Notes: generated by a model not told the origin, from the letters alone. A stretch of DNA of 64,000 bases from Batillaria attramentaria (GCA_018292915.2 JACVVK020000463.1:352001-416000), one strand, 5' to 3'. Shown: positions 29,640-43,781, counted from the first letter of the stretch. A program made the numbers and translations.

Positions 29640-31100
29640 AAGTACATGCGGTAGTGACAGAGGCTGGTAAGTATATTATCAACAAAGGTCTAGATTCTTT
29701 TACTTTATGAGTATTAGTAAAATTAGTATTTCTCCTCAGAAAATAACGCACCTCTCGGGTTGGTCTTTAAAACCAAAACGTCATTTCTGTCCTCTGCCAG
29801 TCTTTCCTCGCGTTTTTTCTCCTCAGTCCTGGGCCTCATCGTTTCTCCGCATATGAGTTGCATACTCCTTATCATCAAAGTTGGCCTGACGATACTGACA
29901 GGTCAAATAAGCTGACTCCGCGTCCCCGAGACGCAGTGTCTAGATTCACAGTCGGTTCCGGGTAAACGAGAGAGCAATCAACGTAGAATAGCGGACCAGG
30001 GTTCTAGGACCAATATTAGAAAACCTATGACTTCGAATATGCAAAGAGAACGTACCTCAGCGCTAGGGCAGTACAAGGGGTCGACAACAACGTAGGGTAG
30101 GACCTGGCATCATCATACAAGTGCGGTCCCCTACACGCAGTAACGAACAGTCCTCAGGAAGATGTCCAGCCGTTAGTCCCACCAGCTCCGGGCAAAATGC
30201 ACCATCAGTTTCTCAGTTCCTGACGGGAACGTTCTAGAAACGCCCATGCAGCCCGAGAGACAGGGGAGTTACTGAGTCAACTATTGCACGAGCGAGTTAC
30301 GACTAGCTAAACTCATACCCGTCACGCTGCTGACGAGAAGCACGGGCTACCTCAAAACATAACTGACTAGCACTAAACATCATAATTTTTTCACGCAGTA
30401 GCACGGACTAGATCTCAGCAGCGCGTCCGTGACAAAGGGTCGATGTGCTTGTTGGCTCAAAGTGATCGTCGGTAGACAGTAGCTTGAGGGTAAATAAGAA
30501 CTAAGTAAATGTGTATCTTGCCAAGACTGTTTAGCAAATGCCTTTTGTTTTGTCGACATTCTGAACTTCACGCTACAAATACAGAAAGCCGGGAAAACGC
30601 TTTTTCCATACCAACAAAACAAACCATTCCAGCCACTTCTTGAAGTTCATGAAACGTGGAAGCTTTCTGAAGCAAATACGTTTGCTCCTCTGTAGTGTTG
30701 ATAGTACAAACAGGCACTTGCGATTAGTATTAATTAAACGTTAATTGTGGCATTGGCATTTTGTTGTTCGCTGATTACGAATATGTAATTTGCAGATGTG
30801 TGTGTGTGGTTCCGTTTTCAAACTGTGTACAAAATGAAATAAATTTATGGAGCGTTTTTCTGTATTGCCTTTTCTGTCCTTTGATTGCGTGAGCCAGAGG
30901 GCGATGAGAGACACAGTGTGTGCAACAAAGTGCGAAAGAGATGCTTGTGTATTCGTCACAATAAGTCAAGGACCACTGTCTCGCAACTCGCTGTGTTTCA
31001 TGTTATGACGGTTTATTAAATAATTCAAGAATGTAACTTGTACCATAATATTAATTAGAGCTTAAAATCTTCCACGTTTCGGTGGATTTCCACATTTGGC
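29640..31100. other. No gene seen
   Basis: About 1.4 kb with only short open frames on either strand and no recognised repeat, RNA gene or splice pair. Confidence 0.45.
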
Positions 31101-31119
31101 TAACAAATTTCCTTTCCCC

Positions 31120-31165
31120 AACGCGAATTAGTCTGTGTGGTTTGCGCGGCTTTAAACTCACCCTT
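31120..31165 (+). repeat. Hairpin-tail family, CTCA-tail variant (decayed)
   Basis: CGCGAATTAGTCTGTGTGGT, TTGCGCGGCTTTAAACTCAC. Confidence 0.5.
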
Positions 31166-31482
31166 TCCTCTCCCCCTCCCCCCACCCACTCACTCACTCC
31201 CCCCAGAACGTGTGTGTCGTCTTCAAATTGCACAGACTTAGTCTAATTCTGAAAATTTTCCAACAGCACAAGTGTTTCCTGCTGAGAAGCACTTAATACC
31301 AAGCCAAAACGCACCAAACTGCACAGATTTCGGTCTAACTAAAGAAAAGTTCAGGGGAGCGTGCACCCGGATATCCCTAACGTAACAGCAGACGGGCGCT
31401 CGTGATTTTGCCGCTTTCATCACTAAAACAGTAAACGCTACACACTTCTCCTTTTGGACCACGGGCCATTTTAAAGATCTAA

Positions 31483-31864
31483 GCTCCCAACAAAAAGCTT
31501 TCCGAAGTCTGAAAAAAATTGTTACAGAGTCGGCCGTGCAAACACAGTCAACTCTGTCACAGTTGTAGAGTTTTCAGCGTCCCTGAAACCCCAATGAAAG
31601 CCAGGGGCAGCCTGATTTCACAGCTCAGTTTGCGTTTTGACACTGAACGAGAAAGATCGTGCAGCACTCAACACCTGCTAGACACTGTAGCGATGTTGTC
31701 TCGCTCACTGACCAAAAGCCAAAAAATGTCACGGCAAACTCGTGCACTGGTTTTATAAGGATCCCCAAAGCGCTGAAAACTCTGCAACTGTGACAGAGTT
31801 GACTATGCTTGCACGATCGACTGAAAAAAAAAAATCACACTTCGGAAAGCTTTTTGTTGGGAGC
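31483..31864. mobile_element. Fold-back MITE, 382 bp
   Basis: The left end GCTCCCAACAAAAAGCTTTC is the exact complement of the right end, and similarity of the arms continues for about 95 bp (both include CAACTCTGTCACAGTTG and GAGTTTTCAGCG). No coding capacity and no clear target duplication. Confidence 0.75.
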
Positions 31865-32230
31865 CATGATAAATTGAAAGACGGTCCTGTCCTTTTTGTG
31901 ACGAGTGTACGTGAGATGGATGTCCTCTGCAGGCGTGAGCAACACAACAAACGTACACATACACAAAGGAAGGAAACCGGAAAGGGCCATGAATGCTGGT
32001 ACATTTTATTTCCATCTACAGTTTTTACGTTGGTGATGCAGTCAGCACGTCATGCTGCGATACCCTCAAAGTGCATTTACACCACACTTCCACAAGGAAG
32101 CGGATCGGTTCCGGAAGGAGTAAATCTGCAGAGAGGGGTGATTCAGGATGTGGTCCACTGTTTGTGTGCTTCTACTTTCTTTTACCATTTTTCTGAAACA
32201 GAAATGGTGCATTGTCAGTGGCATTACCAT
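31865..32230. other. No gene seen
   Basis: Right flank of the MITE; a frame of 200 codons overlapping it has no protein-like motif. Confidence 0.4.
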
Positions 32231-32246
32231 AATCATCAGCATGCTG

Positions 32247-32247
32247 T

Positions 32248-32285
<38 letters not shown>
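32247..32285. repeat. (TG)n microsatellite
   Basis: GT run. Confidence 0.95.
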
Positions 32286-32444
32286 CACGGTGTGTGGGTG
32301 TGTACTCGGGAGGATGGCTCTCCTTTTGTTCCCTTTTCAGCTAATTTCTTATACCGCCCCGTAGACCAGTTTGCATCATTTGTCCAACGTTACATTTTTG
32401 TTTTTTGCTTTGTTGTTTTTTGTTGTTGTGTTTCCTTCACGTAG

Positions 32445-32518
32445 GGCAGGCACACTTCGCCGCAACTTACTCTTTGTGGCTTGCGCGGCGTTAAGCCCTA
32501 AAAACTCACTCACGCAAC
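32445..32518 (+). repeat. Hairpin-tail family, CTCA-tail variant
   Basis: CACGTAGGGCAGGCACACTT, then TTTGTGGCTTGCGCGGCGTT, AAGCCCTAAAAACTCACTCA. Confidence 0.65.
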
Positions 32519-32543
32519 TAATTTCTCCGGCAAAAGAACCAGG

Positions 32544-32545
<2 letters not shown>

Positions 32546-32600
<55 letters not shown>
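32546..32600. repeat. (CA)n microsatellite
   Basis: Uninterrupted CA run. Confidence 0.95.
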
Positions 32601-32604
<4 letters not shown>

Positions 32605-33140
32605 GTTGAAGAGGGGTAGGAGTACTCGGTTTAACGTCTTCTCAGTGACCCAAAGCGAAAGTGTTTCCTAAGAGTAAGACCGAAGCAATGGAAAAAGGGA
32701 CCAGTAAGCATCGTCAGCAGAAATCGAAACCACAGCCATTTGGTATAGTTCGCCTGGTATGGGGTGCAAGTGTATTACTATACCAGTCACGTGCAGGGAG
32801 GGGGAGAGGGGCAAATGTACTCCTGCTCTTCCACCCTCGCTGCGTGGGAAGGGGTAACCACTGACTTAATGTTACGACCGTAATGTTGGCTTAAAGTTGT
32901 AGCTATCAGCTAACCATTTTGTTTTCCGGAAACGGTGACAATACTGAGCACAAATATATCGCCAGCGAGAGTTGACTGGGCTGAAGGGCCCGCTCGGCGA
33001 AGGTGGGAGAGCCTCGCTCCCCCCCCCCCACCCCCCCAATGACTGCATTTAATAATGCAGTCGCTAAAGGTTTTTCGGGAGTAAATTTATTATTATTATT
33101 ATTTTCAGTAACACTGACTTATTTGTGCATATTTATTGGA
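32601..33140. other. No gene seen
   Basis: Unassigned sequence downstream (3') of the last recognised A2M-like exon. It could hold the gene's terminal exon or 3' UTR, but no convincing one is seen. Confidence 0.35.
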
Positions 33141-33149
33141 AATAGATGT

Positions 33150-33375
33150 TTGAAAACTTGTGACCGAACCGGCCTGTTATCAACCGTCTGAAATATGAAA
33201 ACTTGTGACCTAACCTATTACCAACCATCTGATATATGAAAACTTGTGACCTAACCTATTACCAACCATCTGAAATATGAAATCGTGTGACCTAACGTAT
33301 TATCAACCATCTGAAATATGAAAACTTGTGACCTGAGATATGAAAACTTGTGACCTAACCCATTATCAACTTTCT
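33150..33375. repeat. 41-bp tandem repeat
   Basis: About five units of GAAAACTTGTGACCTAACCT plus ATTACCAACCATCTGATATAT, including one shortened unit. Confidence 0.85.
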
Positions 33376-33557
33376 GAAATACTAACCAACGTCCTCGACC
33401 TAAGTGAATAATTATTTGAGTGAAAAAAAATAATTCTGAATCCCCCAGGTGGGTGTTGCCCCTCCACCCCAGCAGGGCCGCAGCAGCCCCTGGACCCCGG
33501 CCTACATTTCAGTTTGGTTTTTTTTAAACTTGATAGGAAAGTTTCACTCCTACTTAC

Positions 33558-33640
33558 AGGACATCCACACTCCTCGCATAAGTCGCACACAGACGATCCT
33601 TTCAGCACGGTCGACTGGTAGAAAGACGTGGCTTGGTACT
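33558..33640 (-). CDS. A2M-like exon 26: Cys-rich C-terminus
   Basis: EYQATSFYQSTVL then SSVCDLCEECGCP, ending in phase 0 at TGTCCT|GTAAGT. It follows CCGCAG. The five Cys within ten residues recall the Cys cluster that ends several invertebrate thioester proteins. Because it ends in a donor, at least one more (probably short) exon follows. Confidence 0.85.
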
Positions 33641-35170
33641 CTGCGGGACACACAACATGAATTTACGAGACTTTTTACAGGGTGAATTATTATATACAGT
33701 TATTATATACAGTTCCCAAGGTGTACATTGGGGGGGGGGGGAGGGGGAACTAATAGCTGGTCATATACTTAACAGCTTGGTTCGCTTACCCCCCCCCCCC
33801 CCCCAAAGTATTTGGGTTTGTTTTTTTTTTTTTCGGAGTCAGAAATGCGTTTGAGCGTGGCTAGCCTCGTACAATACAGGATTAAGAATGCCCTATTTTG
33901 TGTTGTTATTATTACGTATTATCTCCCGACTCATATTAACTCACCTGGCTGATAGTAATCATATACGCGCACAGCCACTGGTTTAGACTTGGCTACCATC
34001 CGGGTTCTCAGCAAGGACATGCGCACACATGTGTATGCTGCTCCGATCTGTGAATAACCCAAACGGAAAACATTACATTATCGGAAAATCATCAAATTAA
34101 TGCTATTATCCACCTTTTCCACTTAGTTTCAAAGCAATTGTGGTAGAGATCGCGAAAAGCCACTGCATTTCTATGGAAATTTCTAGACCATCCCAGAACG
34201 TGCTGGTGCAGTAACGTCAGTAGATTACGTCACCTTGGAAAGATTTCGAACTTGCCAATAAGTTGAGGAATGTTCTAGATCTGACCTGTTAGTATATAAG
34301 CAGCCCCTCACAGCGTTCTGGGTTCTTCTTTCATGAATGTGTTCTCCACGCATCTTCTGTTAATAAAGTATTGGAGTTGTATACTGTTGTATCCCGTGTC
34401 TTCTCTGCGAGTGCACAAAGAGAGCGACATAGCAGGAGTAAAATACAACAGTAACCCCCTACTAGTCTACTGGAAGTAATTCCATTGTTCAGTTCGGCGA
34501 CTTCCCCGGATTATTGCTTCTCATCGCATGTTAGATCACGTCATCGATCCAGCCAACACCGAGTGCATCTGCTTACTGCAAACCCACCTCGTCAAAGTAC
34601 AGGACCAGCTTGGTATTCTCGGTCTCCCTCCGTTTCAGCGTGTACGGTCCCAGGAGTGACTCCATGTCCACCTCAAAGCCTGATGGGATACCCACTTCCT
34701 GTACAGCCATACCGCTGGAACCGACAGCTAGCCACCTGGCAAAATAAATAAATACGATATCTAAATGTTTCGTATTCAGCTAGGGCATACACGGAAACAT
34801 GGTGACCCACCTAAAGTCCATGAATTAAAAAAAAAAAAAAAAAAAAAAAGCTGAAAAGCTGCATAGTGATCGAGAGGCGTCTAAAAACAAAGAAAATCAC
34901 CGTCCATAGCGATAGTAAACCGCAGCTTCGCATGAATTTGAGTCGCAAATAGTCAAATACCCACAGATTGCGTTGTAAGGGGAAAAAGAAAGAAAGAAAA
35001 CAACAACAAAACACGTGTGTGTGGAATGTTTTGGACCCCACCCCCTTCCCTCCCAATATTTTTTTTCCGCCAAAAGCAATTCCCATGCCTGGATCGGATC
35101 GCCCAGAGTTCAAATTCCGAAAGAGCCAAAATCTTCAGTACCCACGTCTAGAAATGTCATGCCGACCTGG

Positions 35171-35220
<50 letters not shown>

Positions 35221-35312
35221 ACCACCACCACCACCACCACAAAAAAAAACAAGACCCTATCCTTCATCAAGCAATCGTTCACTCAATCGTTCTTAATAGT
35301 TCAACAGAAAAG

Positions 35313-35377
<65 letters not shown>

Positions 35378-35933
35378 GATAAAGAACAACTAAAAAGATT
35401 TTTTTTAACTGGCAGTAAAAACAAAATTTGCGGTTGTAAGCGTACCTTGCACACGTCTCCATTTCCAGCAGGTTGAGTGTGTCCTTGGTCAGGTTAACGT
35501 GCAGTTCAAAGGCCGGCTCCTCCACCTCCGCCTCCACGTTAAAGAACACGTCCACCTGGACAGCAAGAGTGACGTCACAAGGAGCGCTAAGGTCGGTGTA
35601 CACTGGCCTACAAACAGCGTTGAAGAACTCATGAGAGGGTGCCATCTGAGCAATACCAGATGCCCGTGACACCGCTCCACCCAAATTGATTCCGCCCAAC
35701 ATCCGGTCTCTGCCACGCAGCTAGCGACACTTCCGCACGTACAACTTCAGTCTACATCGGCTACGCACACGCGTAAGGACAAACCCTGCTGTTTCCGATT
35801 TCCTGTGTGAACATGTACACCGCCCGCACGCTGCGAGACAGTGTACCAAGCTGTTTGGCAGCACGCCGGGTCATGACCTGTAAACGGATCTGCTAGCATC
35901 CCCTGTTGGGTAGGCCAGTTGACACTCGGCTTC

Positions 35934-35968
<35 letters not shown>

Positions 35969-36192
35969 CTCTCTCTCTCTCTCTCTCTCTCATGTAGATG
36001 CACTTCGTGTTTTACCTAGTTATAACTTACATTTGTTTTGGGTTTTTTTTTTAAGTTTTTTTTTTTTTTATTATTGCTCGGAGTTGGATGAAGGTGCAGC
36101 GTCTCATAAAACCTTCACTCACTCACTCACTCACTCTGCATGTCCTAGATTTTATTTATACTGCCCCGTACACCAGTTTTGTCTAATATTGC

Positions 36193-36277
<85 letters not shown>

Positions 36278-39165
36278 GCTTCCCCCGCCGCACAAACACA
36301 CTTTAACTATTCGCACCTGAAGCAGGCCAACACCAGAGCCTGTGGCGGAGACGGTCAGCGTATCGGGGACAGCTTTAGTCTGAAAAAAAAAAATCATGAG
36401 AAACTTCAAACAAGACACCCCAGCAGGAATGCATCCCCCCCCCCCCCCCCGCCAAAAAATAAACAAATAAGGGTGGGTGTTAAAGGGTTTAACGTACTTG
36501 GTGTGTCCCATGCCACGAGCCTTTTACTGTTGAGCACTTTCTAATTTCATGTACGGATCTCACTGAGATCCGTGCCGAACATTCACTGAAGGTGCTGTTC
36601 AGGGATGTCCCTCCCGACAGCATCTTCAGTTTCCTGAAAGAGGTCAACCTGTTCTATAAAATTTAATTATAGACCTCAAATATTCAGTCTTTCACTGACC
36701 ACCTATGTTAAATATTTAAGTCCTCAAAGAAGTCTCATGTAGACCCGATAGATTTTTAATATTTCTTTACACCTTGTTTTAATGCGGGAATTTTATGTTT
36801 TATAGGACCTGGCAGGAAGGGACTTCCATGAGCCGCGAATTAGCCTTTGTTGCTTGCGCGGCGTTAAGCCCTAACTAACTAACTAACTAACTAACGGGTG
36901 ATATCAAAGACGGGGCAACGATGAAAAAGCCAGCACAAATATTTGGCCCCAGCCGGGATACGAACTCACGACCCGAGCATTAGAAGTCCAACGGTCTACC
37001 ATTCGGCCGCCCCGGCTCCCCAAATAAACAAACAAACAAAAGAAAAGAAAGAAACACAAAAGTTGTGAATTGTGGCTGTTGGTTATCGCAGGTTTCATCT
37101 ACCTACGTCCTTTCTCACTGCCGAAGCAGAGGGGCGATAATCAAGACGGCATGGAAGAAAGCACACGCACGCGCGCGCGCACGCACACACACACACGCGC
37201 GCGCGCGCGCACACACACCCCGTGCATTCTGGGTTCAAGACCGGTTAGCATACCTCAGCACTCTGCAGCACGAGCGCGTTGCTCTTGGTGACGGTGAAGT
37301 GAGCGGTGAAAGACCCGGCTGTCACGTCTACCTCAATGTCTTGAGAGTCGCCCGAGCCGGCCAGGGAAGCGAACTCAGAAAGGGCTTGAAGGGCGATGAT
37401 AGTGTCCTGCAAAATCCGACAGACATTTGACTGATCTGCTAAACTGACACTCTCGCTGTCGCAAAAAAAGAGGGGGGGGGGGGGGGGGCAGTTTCCCGGC
37501 TCCTACGCCTGTCTCTGAGAGAGAGAGAGAGAGAGAGACAGACCTGGGTAGAGTAGTAACCGCCGAGTGAGTTCCGTTGAGACGCCAACCAGTTCATAAC
37601 GCTCAGACCACCGACGTAATCACGTGACGCAGCATACGTCAGGAGAGCGTAGGACGTAATTTCTACGTCACTGGCTGATCCGCCGTACGGCCTCTGCCAG
37701 TAGTTGCCAGTGTTTGCCGGAAGTGACGTGTCTGGGCCTTGCCAATGCTTCATCTTGCCTGCACACAGCCACAGAGAGCCCATCACTTCATGCTGTACGG
37801 AAAATAATAGTTGTCATGGTTCCGACCTTGAACCGCAGCCAGTGCCAAGGTTATCTGTAAAGTTTTTTTTTGCAAAATTCATTCAACTTCAATGACAGCG
37901 GTGTTCTTAAGCTTGCCTATAGATTTCACTGCATGTGCGCCGCTCATGTTCCTCCTTTTGCTATTCGAATATAGGTCAGGGCCAAATATTTGTGCTGGCC
38001 TTTTTTTCCCCCTTTGCCCCGTCTTTGATATCAGGAAAAGGAAAAGGACGTTAAATTCCCAAACACCCACCCATCCAACCCACCCTCCTTTTGCTACCAG
38101 AACCTCTCTTAAACAGCTACCTGTCCCCTAAAGAACGCATTTGACCCCAATAATGACCGCTAAAGACAACTTCTACTGCGGATCTCTGACGGTAGGCTAC
38201 CTTCGGGATAGCAGAGAGGTGGAGCGTCGGACTTTCAATGCTCAGGTCGTGGATTCGAGGGCCAAATGTTTATGCTGGCTTTTTCTCGTTAGCCCGGTTT
38301 TTTGGTGTGATATCCTTACGTGGTAAAAAAAGGACGTTAAACTCCCGAACATCCACCCACCCCACCCTGACGGTACCTTCGACGATAGCGTTGTTCTCTA
38401 GCCTTGTCAAGGTCGTCCGAGCTGCAGGGTCACCAGCTAAAGTCAGGGCGTAGGACACGATGGCCAGGACATAGTTGTCGGTGATGGTCGGCAGCTGATG
38501 CTTCAGGTAGTCCACGGCCTTCACCTGAGCGTCCTTCACCCGCTGCCTCGCTCCCTGCACAAAAGAGCCAAGATCTAAAACGGTCTTTTGGCGAAAGGCC
38601 CTACGCGCCATGTTTTTTTTTTTTTTAATATATATATATAGCCCCAGTTACCGTGGTATTGGAAATTCGCACATTGTTAGGAAAAATGAAAATAAGAAAT
38701 TACTTAGACAAAGAAATGACAGCAAAAGTGTGGTCGGCGAACCCAGTGTGGAGTCCGTTTACCGAAAAAAAAAAAATTGGGGGGGGGGGGGGATGCCCAG
38801 CATGTTCCTTGAACATATTGGCCCCCGTAGTGTAGTGGTACTTCGGACCACGGACCGGGAGAACTGGGTTCGAGTCCCAGCCGAGGCATGCGGGATTTTT
38901 CCTACGTAAGTCGGCTCCTCCCTACAGCGGGTGTGTTATGGGCCCAGTAGGGAGGCCGTGTCACCCACTTCACGGGTGCGACTTTGGGGGTGCTTACCTT
39001 GGTATGATATGTCTTATGATGTGGATGATTACACGGCCGGCACCGCAGGTGCCATAGTTTCCGGGCCTGGTTAATGCCGTGATATTTATGACAGGAAGCG
39101 TGGAATACGGCTCTGTCCCGCAGTCCCAAACCACACGGCCGTTAAAAAAAACAAAAAACAACAAC

Positions 39166-39243
<78 letters not shown>

Positions 39244-39674
39244 AACACACACGATGTTTGCGACTTTAAAAAAAAAAGAAAGATTGCAGTCCTTTAGCGC
39301 CGCGTAAACAACATCGGATAGGTCGGATAGGTTTTGTTGTTGTTGTTGTTGTTGTTGATTTCAAACTTTGTTTTTGTTGCGATTGCAGACCTTTAAGCCC
39401 TAAAAGCTCACTCACTCACCTTCCCGTCAGCCACGTTTCAGAACGTAAGCGTGAACTAAAGCCCGTGTTACTGTAGTGTACTAACCTGAGCGTTGTTCTC
39501 CAGCAGTGAGATAAGAACGAAGGCAGTCAGTCCGGGACCTCTCGCAGCGCCACCCTGCAGGCCAAAGAATGCAAATACACGAGGCTGCAAAATGTCTATA
39601 ATTATAATCCCTATTAGCCTCAGGCAGCATGGTCACTGTTAAATATGCTTCAATCTAGAAACAAAAAATACCGT

Positions 39675-39737
<63 letters not shown>

Positions 39738-39912
39738 AGGGGGGGAGTGGGTGTTTGGGAGTTAAACGTCCTTTTCCACCACCCATACGGGTGGTATCAA
39801 AGACGGGCAACGATGAAGAAGCCAGCACAAATAGTTGGCTCCAGCCGGGATACGACCTCACGACCCGAGCATTAGAAGTCCAACGCTCTACCATTCGGCC
39901 ACCTCGGCTCCC

Positions 39913-39963
<51 letters not shown>

Positions 39964-40040
39964 ATTTACTTGGTACGTGATTGTGGCAACCTCCACCAAC
40001 CTACCCTACCCATATCTTTTCCCAAACCCTCGTCCGATAG

Positions 40041-40119
<79 letters not shown>

Positions 40120-41391
40120 AGGACCTGCAGCAGCCTGTGTTGGACGATGCCATATTCAGGGAAGGATCCGTCATAGTTCTGTCTGGCCACCAGCCAGTCC
40201 ACGGCCCGCGCTATCACCTCCACGTCAATCTGGATGTACGGCTCCGCCTGCTGGAACGTCTTGGCCACGAACGCCGTCAGCCTGGACATCATCGTCATCA
40301 TCAACCATATCAAGGTCACCGTCATCATTGTCATCAATATCAAGGTCACCGTCATCATCGTCATCAATATCAAGGGCACCGTCATCATCGTCATCAATAT
40401 CAAGGGCACCGTCGTCGTCATCATCAAGGTCGTCGTCGGCGACATCATCATCGTCGTCGTCGTCGTCTGTCCATCGTTGTATAATGTGCGTGAGTGTGAG
40501 TGAGTGATAGGCCCATCTTATTTAAAGAAATGCGCCCTACAAATACCATTTATTATTATTATCATTATTATCGTCGTCGTTGTCGTCGTCATTGTTGTCA
40601 CCATTAAAGGGTGGCCGTGACGCAACGTGATGCAGAAACAAGAATTTTTGGGTCCCTTTTTTTCCCCCGGCTCTGATCATTCTGCGCTATTTTGGCTATT
40701 GTCTGACACCGTGCCACTCAGGTCGATACACACGGGCCTGTTTTCAGTCCGAACAAACAGCGAACACGGTGCTTTTTCCGTGTTTTTCGTGTGATACGCG
40801 GCCGCAACATGCCTTTGCCCTATTTTTTCTGAAGCGTACTGCGAGTCGTTCTCAGCTGTTTGTTCGAACGAAAACGTCTCCCGCGTGAGTCCTGAGCCTC
40901 AGTTAGACACCTGCACAGTGACTGCATCTCAAACGCAGGCGCTGAGCCAACGGAAGAGTACACGTTACGCGGATAACAAGGACTGAGTGGCCAGGCTTGC
41001 AGCGCGGCCAGCCGCTGTGTAGGAGAATTTGAATTTTCGCCGCTTCGAAGGGTCTGTACACGGCACTGTTTCTCATTCAGGGCTCTACCAATCAATAAGA
41101 CGGGCGCAGTCAGCAGCGAAACTTTTCCAAAACATAAGCTGGCTTCTTTCAAGCCCAGGAAGTTTAACTCTTACGAGCCCCCCCCCCCCCCCCCTGCCCA
41201 CTATATGATAAAACTTGTTTACAAAAGCCACTGCTCACCAGTAGGAGCCACTTCAAGCCACTATTACGCAAGGCGTAGGTCTTCCCCACTCGGACCGAGA
41301 TCGCTGCAGACTGCATAATAGTGGCTCGAAGTGGCTTGTAGTGATCTGAAGATTTTAAGAAAAATTGCGATTCTGGCATTGGGCTTTTAAG

Positions 41392-41457
<66 letters not shown>

Positions 41458-41805
41458 GGGGGGGGGGTGTCTTTTCCAGCACGCATGCGCGTCTAACCTA
41501 ACTAAAGCTGCACATACCACGTGCTTCCAGACGGGTCCCCTTGTCCCCAGGTACTGAATGATCCATCCATGTGTTGGTAGGTCAGCTCTCTTTGGTAACC
41601 TGTCAAACGGCACACATTCAACTTCAAATTCAAATCAAATTACTTTATATTAATCCCAGAAGGGAGATTACAGGCCACCATAAAACATAATAATAAGACA
41701 CAATAATAAGACATAAAGCTTGCACTAACAGAAGCCTCAGCTATGAAAAACTAAAACTTCACAAACACACACAAATGAAAGTCTTGTGAACTCTCTCACA
41801 CACAC

Positions 41806-41874
<69 letters not shown>

Positions 41875-42152
41875 CTAGTCATCCCAATGAACCAATGTAT
41901 GTATATATCTTCAAAGATACAACGTTTGAAAGATTGGGGAGGGAGAGAGAGAACGAACGAACGAACGAACGGACGAACTTTATTTTTCAACGGAAAAGAT
42001 TTAGCCATACAGTGGTTAGTTTTCAATCTGCCGTTGCTAAAAAAAAAAAAAAAAAAAAACTACTGGCAAAAAGCATAGAAAAACGTACAACACTGATTAA
42101 CAAAAAAAAAAAAAAAAAGAGTAATGCGAAACCAGAAACAAAATGCAAAGCT

Positions 42153-42233
<81 letters not shown>

Positions 42234-43687
42234 TATAATAGCAGTTACTTAGACCGCATACAGTTATGATACAGAGAGAGAGAGATCGAAAACCACCCAG
42301 CTACGTTTTCGTTTTTCCCTCTTTACTCTCTCATTTTTCGAGGAGGAGAAACAGAACCACCATACACCCTAAAAATGAAAACAGTATCACAAGAAATCAA
42401 TTGTTCAAAGTCGGGAACTTGTAGTTAGTCCGGGGAGCCGGGATAGCCGCATGGTAGAGCGCTGGACTCTCAATGCTCGGGTCGTGAGTTCGAATCCCGG
42501 CTAGGGCCAGATATTCGTGCTGGCCTTTTTCTCCCTGCCACGTCTTTGGTATCACCCTTGCGTGGTGGAAAAGGACGTTAAACTCCCAGCCACCCACGCA
42601 CCCACCCTGTAATCAGCCCTCTCTGAGCGCAACGGCTACACAAGGAAACATACTTAGAGCGGTCTGACTTGAGTTACGCTTACTGTATGTTACATTTAAA
42701 CTATCTTTTACACTGTTCTTAAGTTCTTGGATATCGACTCTTTCACTCTGCAAAGTATTTAGGCTATACTTTAAAAAAAAAAAAAAAAGACAGAGTAATC
42801 TGTAAAACACACACTAATTGGGATTTTCTTTTTAATTTTTTTTTTTTTTTTTGGGGGGGGGGGGGGGAGCATTTCCCTTTGTAAACTCTACCTCATACGA
42901 ATCAATAGTTTCACAGCCTCATACGGTGAAAGATAAATGAATGTCCAAAGGTAAGAATCGGAGCGACCAGACAAAAAGAAAGTATGTACAGTCGGTTGTC
43001 CAAAAAGATTTTTCACGCACAGGTATCAAAAGCAAATGTGGCCAACTCCTATTCCAGTTTTCGCCGGTTACCACCATTCTCTCACCCCCCCCCCCCTACC
43101 CCCCCCCCCACACACACACACACACAAACACACTCTAAAACAAAAAAGAGAAGGCTTGTGGAAAATGATACCGTGTTCCATGAAGCTGACGGCCGTGTCG
43201 GCGATGTCTTCTGTCAGTTGGTTGGTGGCGGTCAGGTAGCGGGTCACGAACACGTCCGGCGCCATTCCCAGCATGTTCTGCTCCCCACATCCTGTGGGCA
43301 TCCTCAGTAGACTGTCCAGCCCGTTGATACTGGGGCTCATCACATCGCCTGAGTGACGTCACAAATAAATTAGTGATATTGATAAGGCCAAAGAAATTAA
43401 AAAAATATTGTTGTTTCTGGTACCCCCCCCCCCCCAAAAAAAAAAAAAAAAAAAAAATTAGGGTCGGGGCTGCTGGAAAAAAAAGAAGAAAAAATACAAG
43501 CACGACCAGTTTCGGGTTTCATGCGCCTGTCGTCAGGGACGTCGTGCGCCATCGCGGACCCAAGATTGGTGACACAGCTTGTACAGCTACCATTTTCAGC
43601 AGAAAATATGGTAAGATAGTGTTATAGTATTAAATACAGTTTCACAGAGCAACATTTCTTATTAATACCCTGTTTCTTTGTTCTTGG

Positions 43688-43732
<45 letters not shown>

Positions 43733-43734
43733 TA

Positions 43735-43781
<47 letters not shown>

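Noticed and set aside
30380..30960. Short minus-strand frames
   Set aside because: No domain, no splice partners and ordinary chance lengths.
31742..32344. 200-residue plus-strand frame
   Set aside because: Starts in the MITE and ends in a (TG)n array; no protein-like pattern.
33400..33503. Candidate terminal exon after TGTAG, ending in TAA
   Set aside because: It would need a 55-base intron and codes a low-complexity tail (AGVQGLLRPCWGGG) without family similarity; not supported enough to annotate.
35556..35702. Upstream extension of exon 23 (MLGGINLGGAVSRASG)
   Set aside because: Similarity starts exactly after the acceptor GTCCAG; the extension lacks superfamily patterns.
42431..42510. 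tRNA gene
   Set aside because: The cloverleaf-like head with A and B boxes is followed by the shared SINE body and occurs in about eleven copies, so it is a SINE promoter, not a functional tRNA gene. The same applies to 38817 and 58078.
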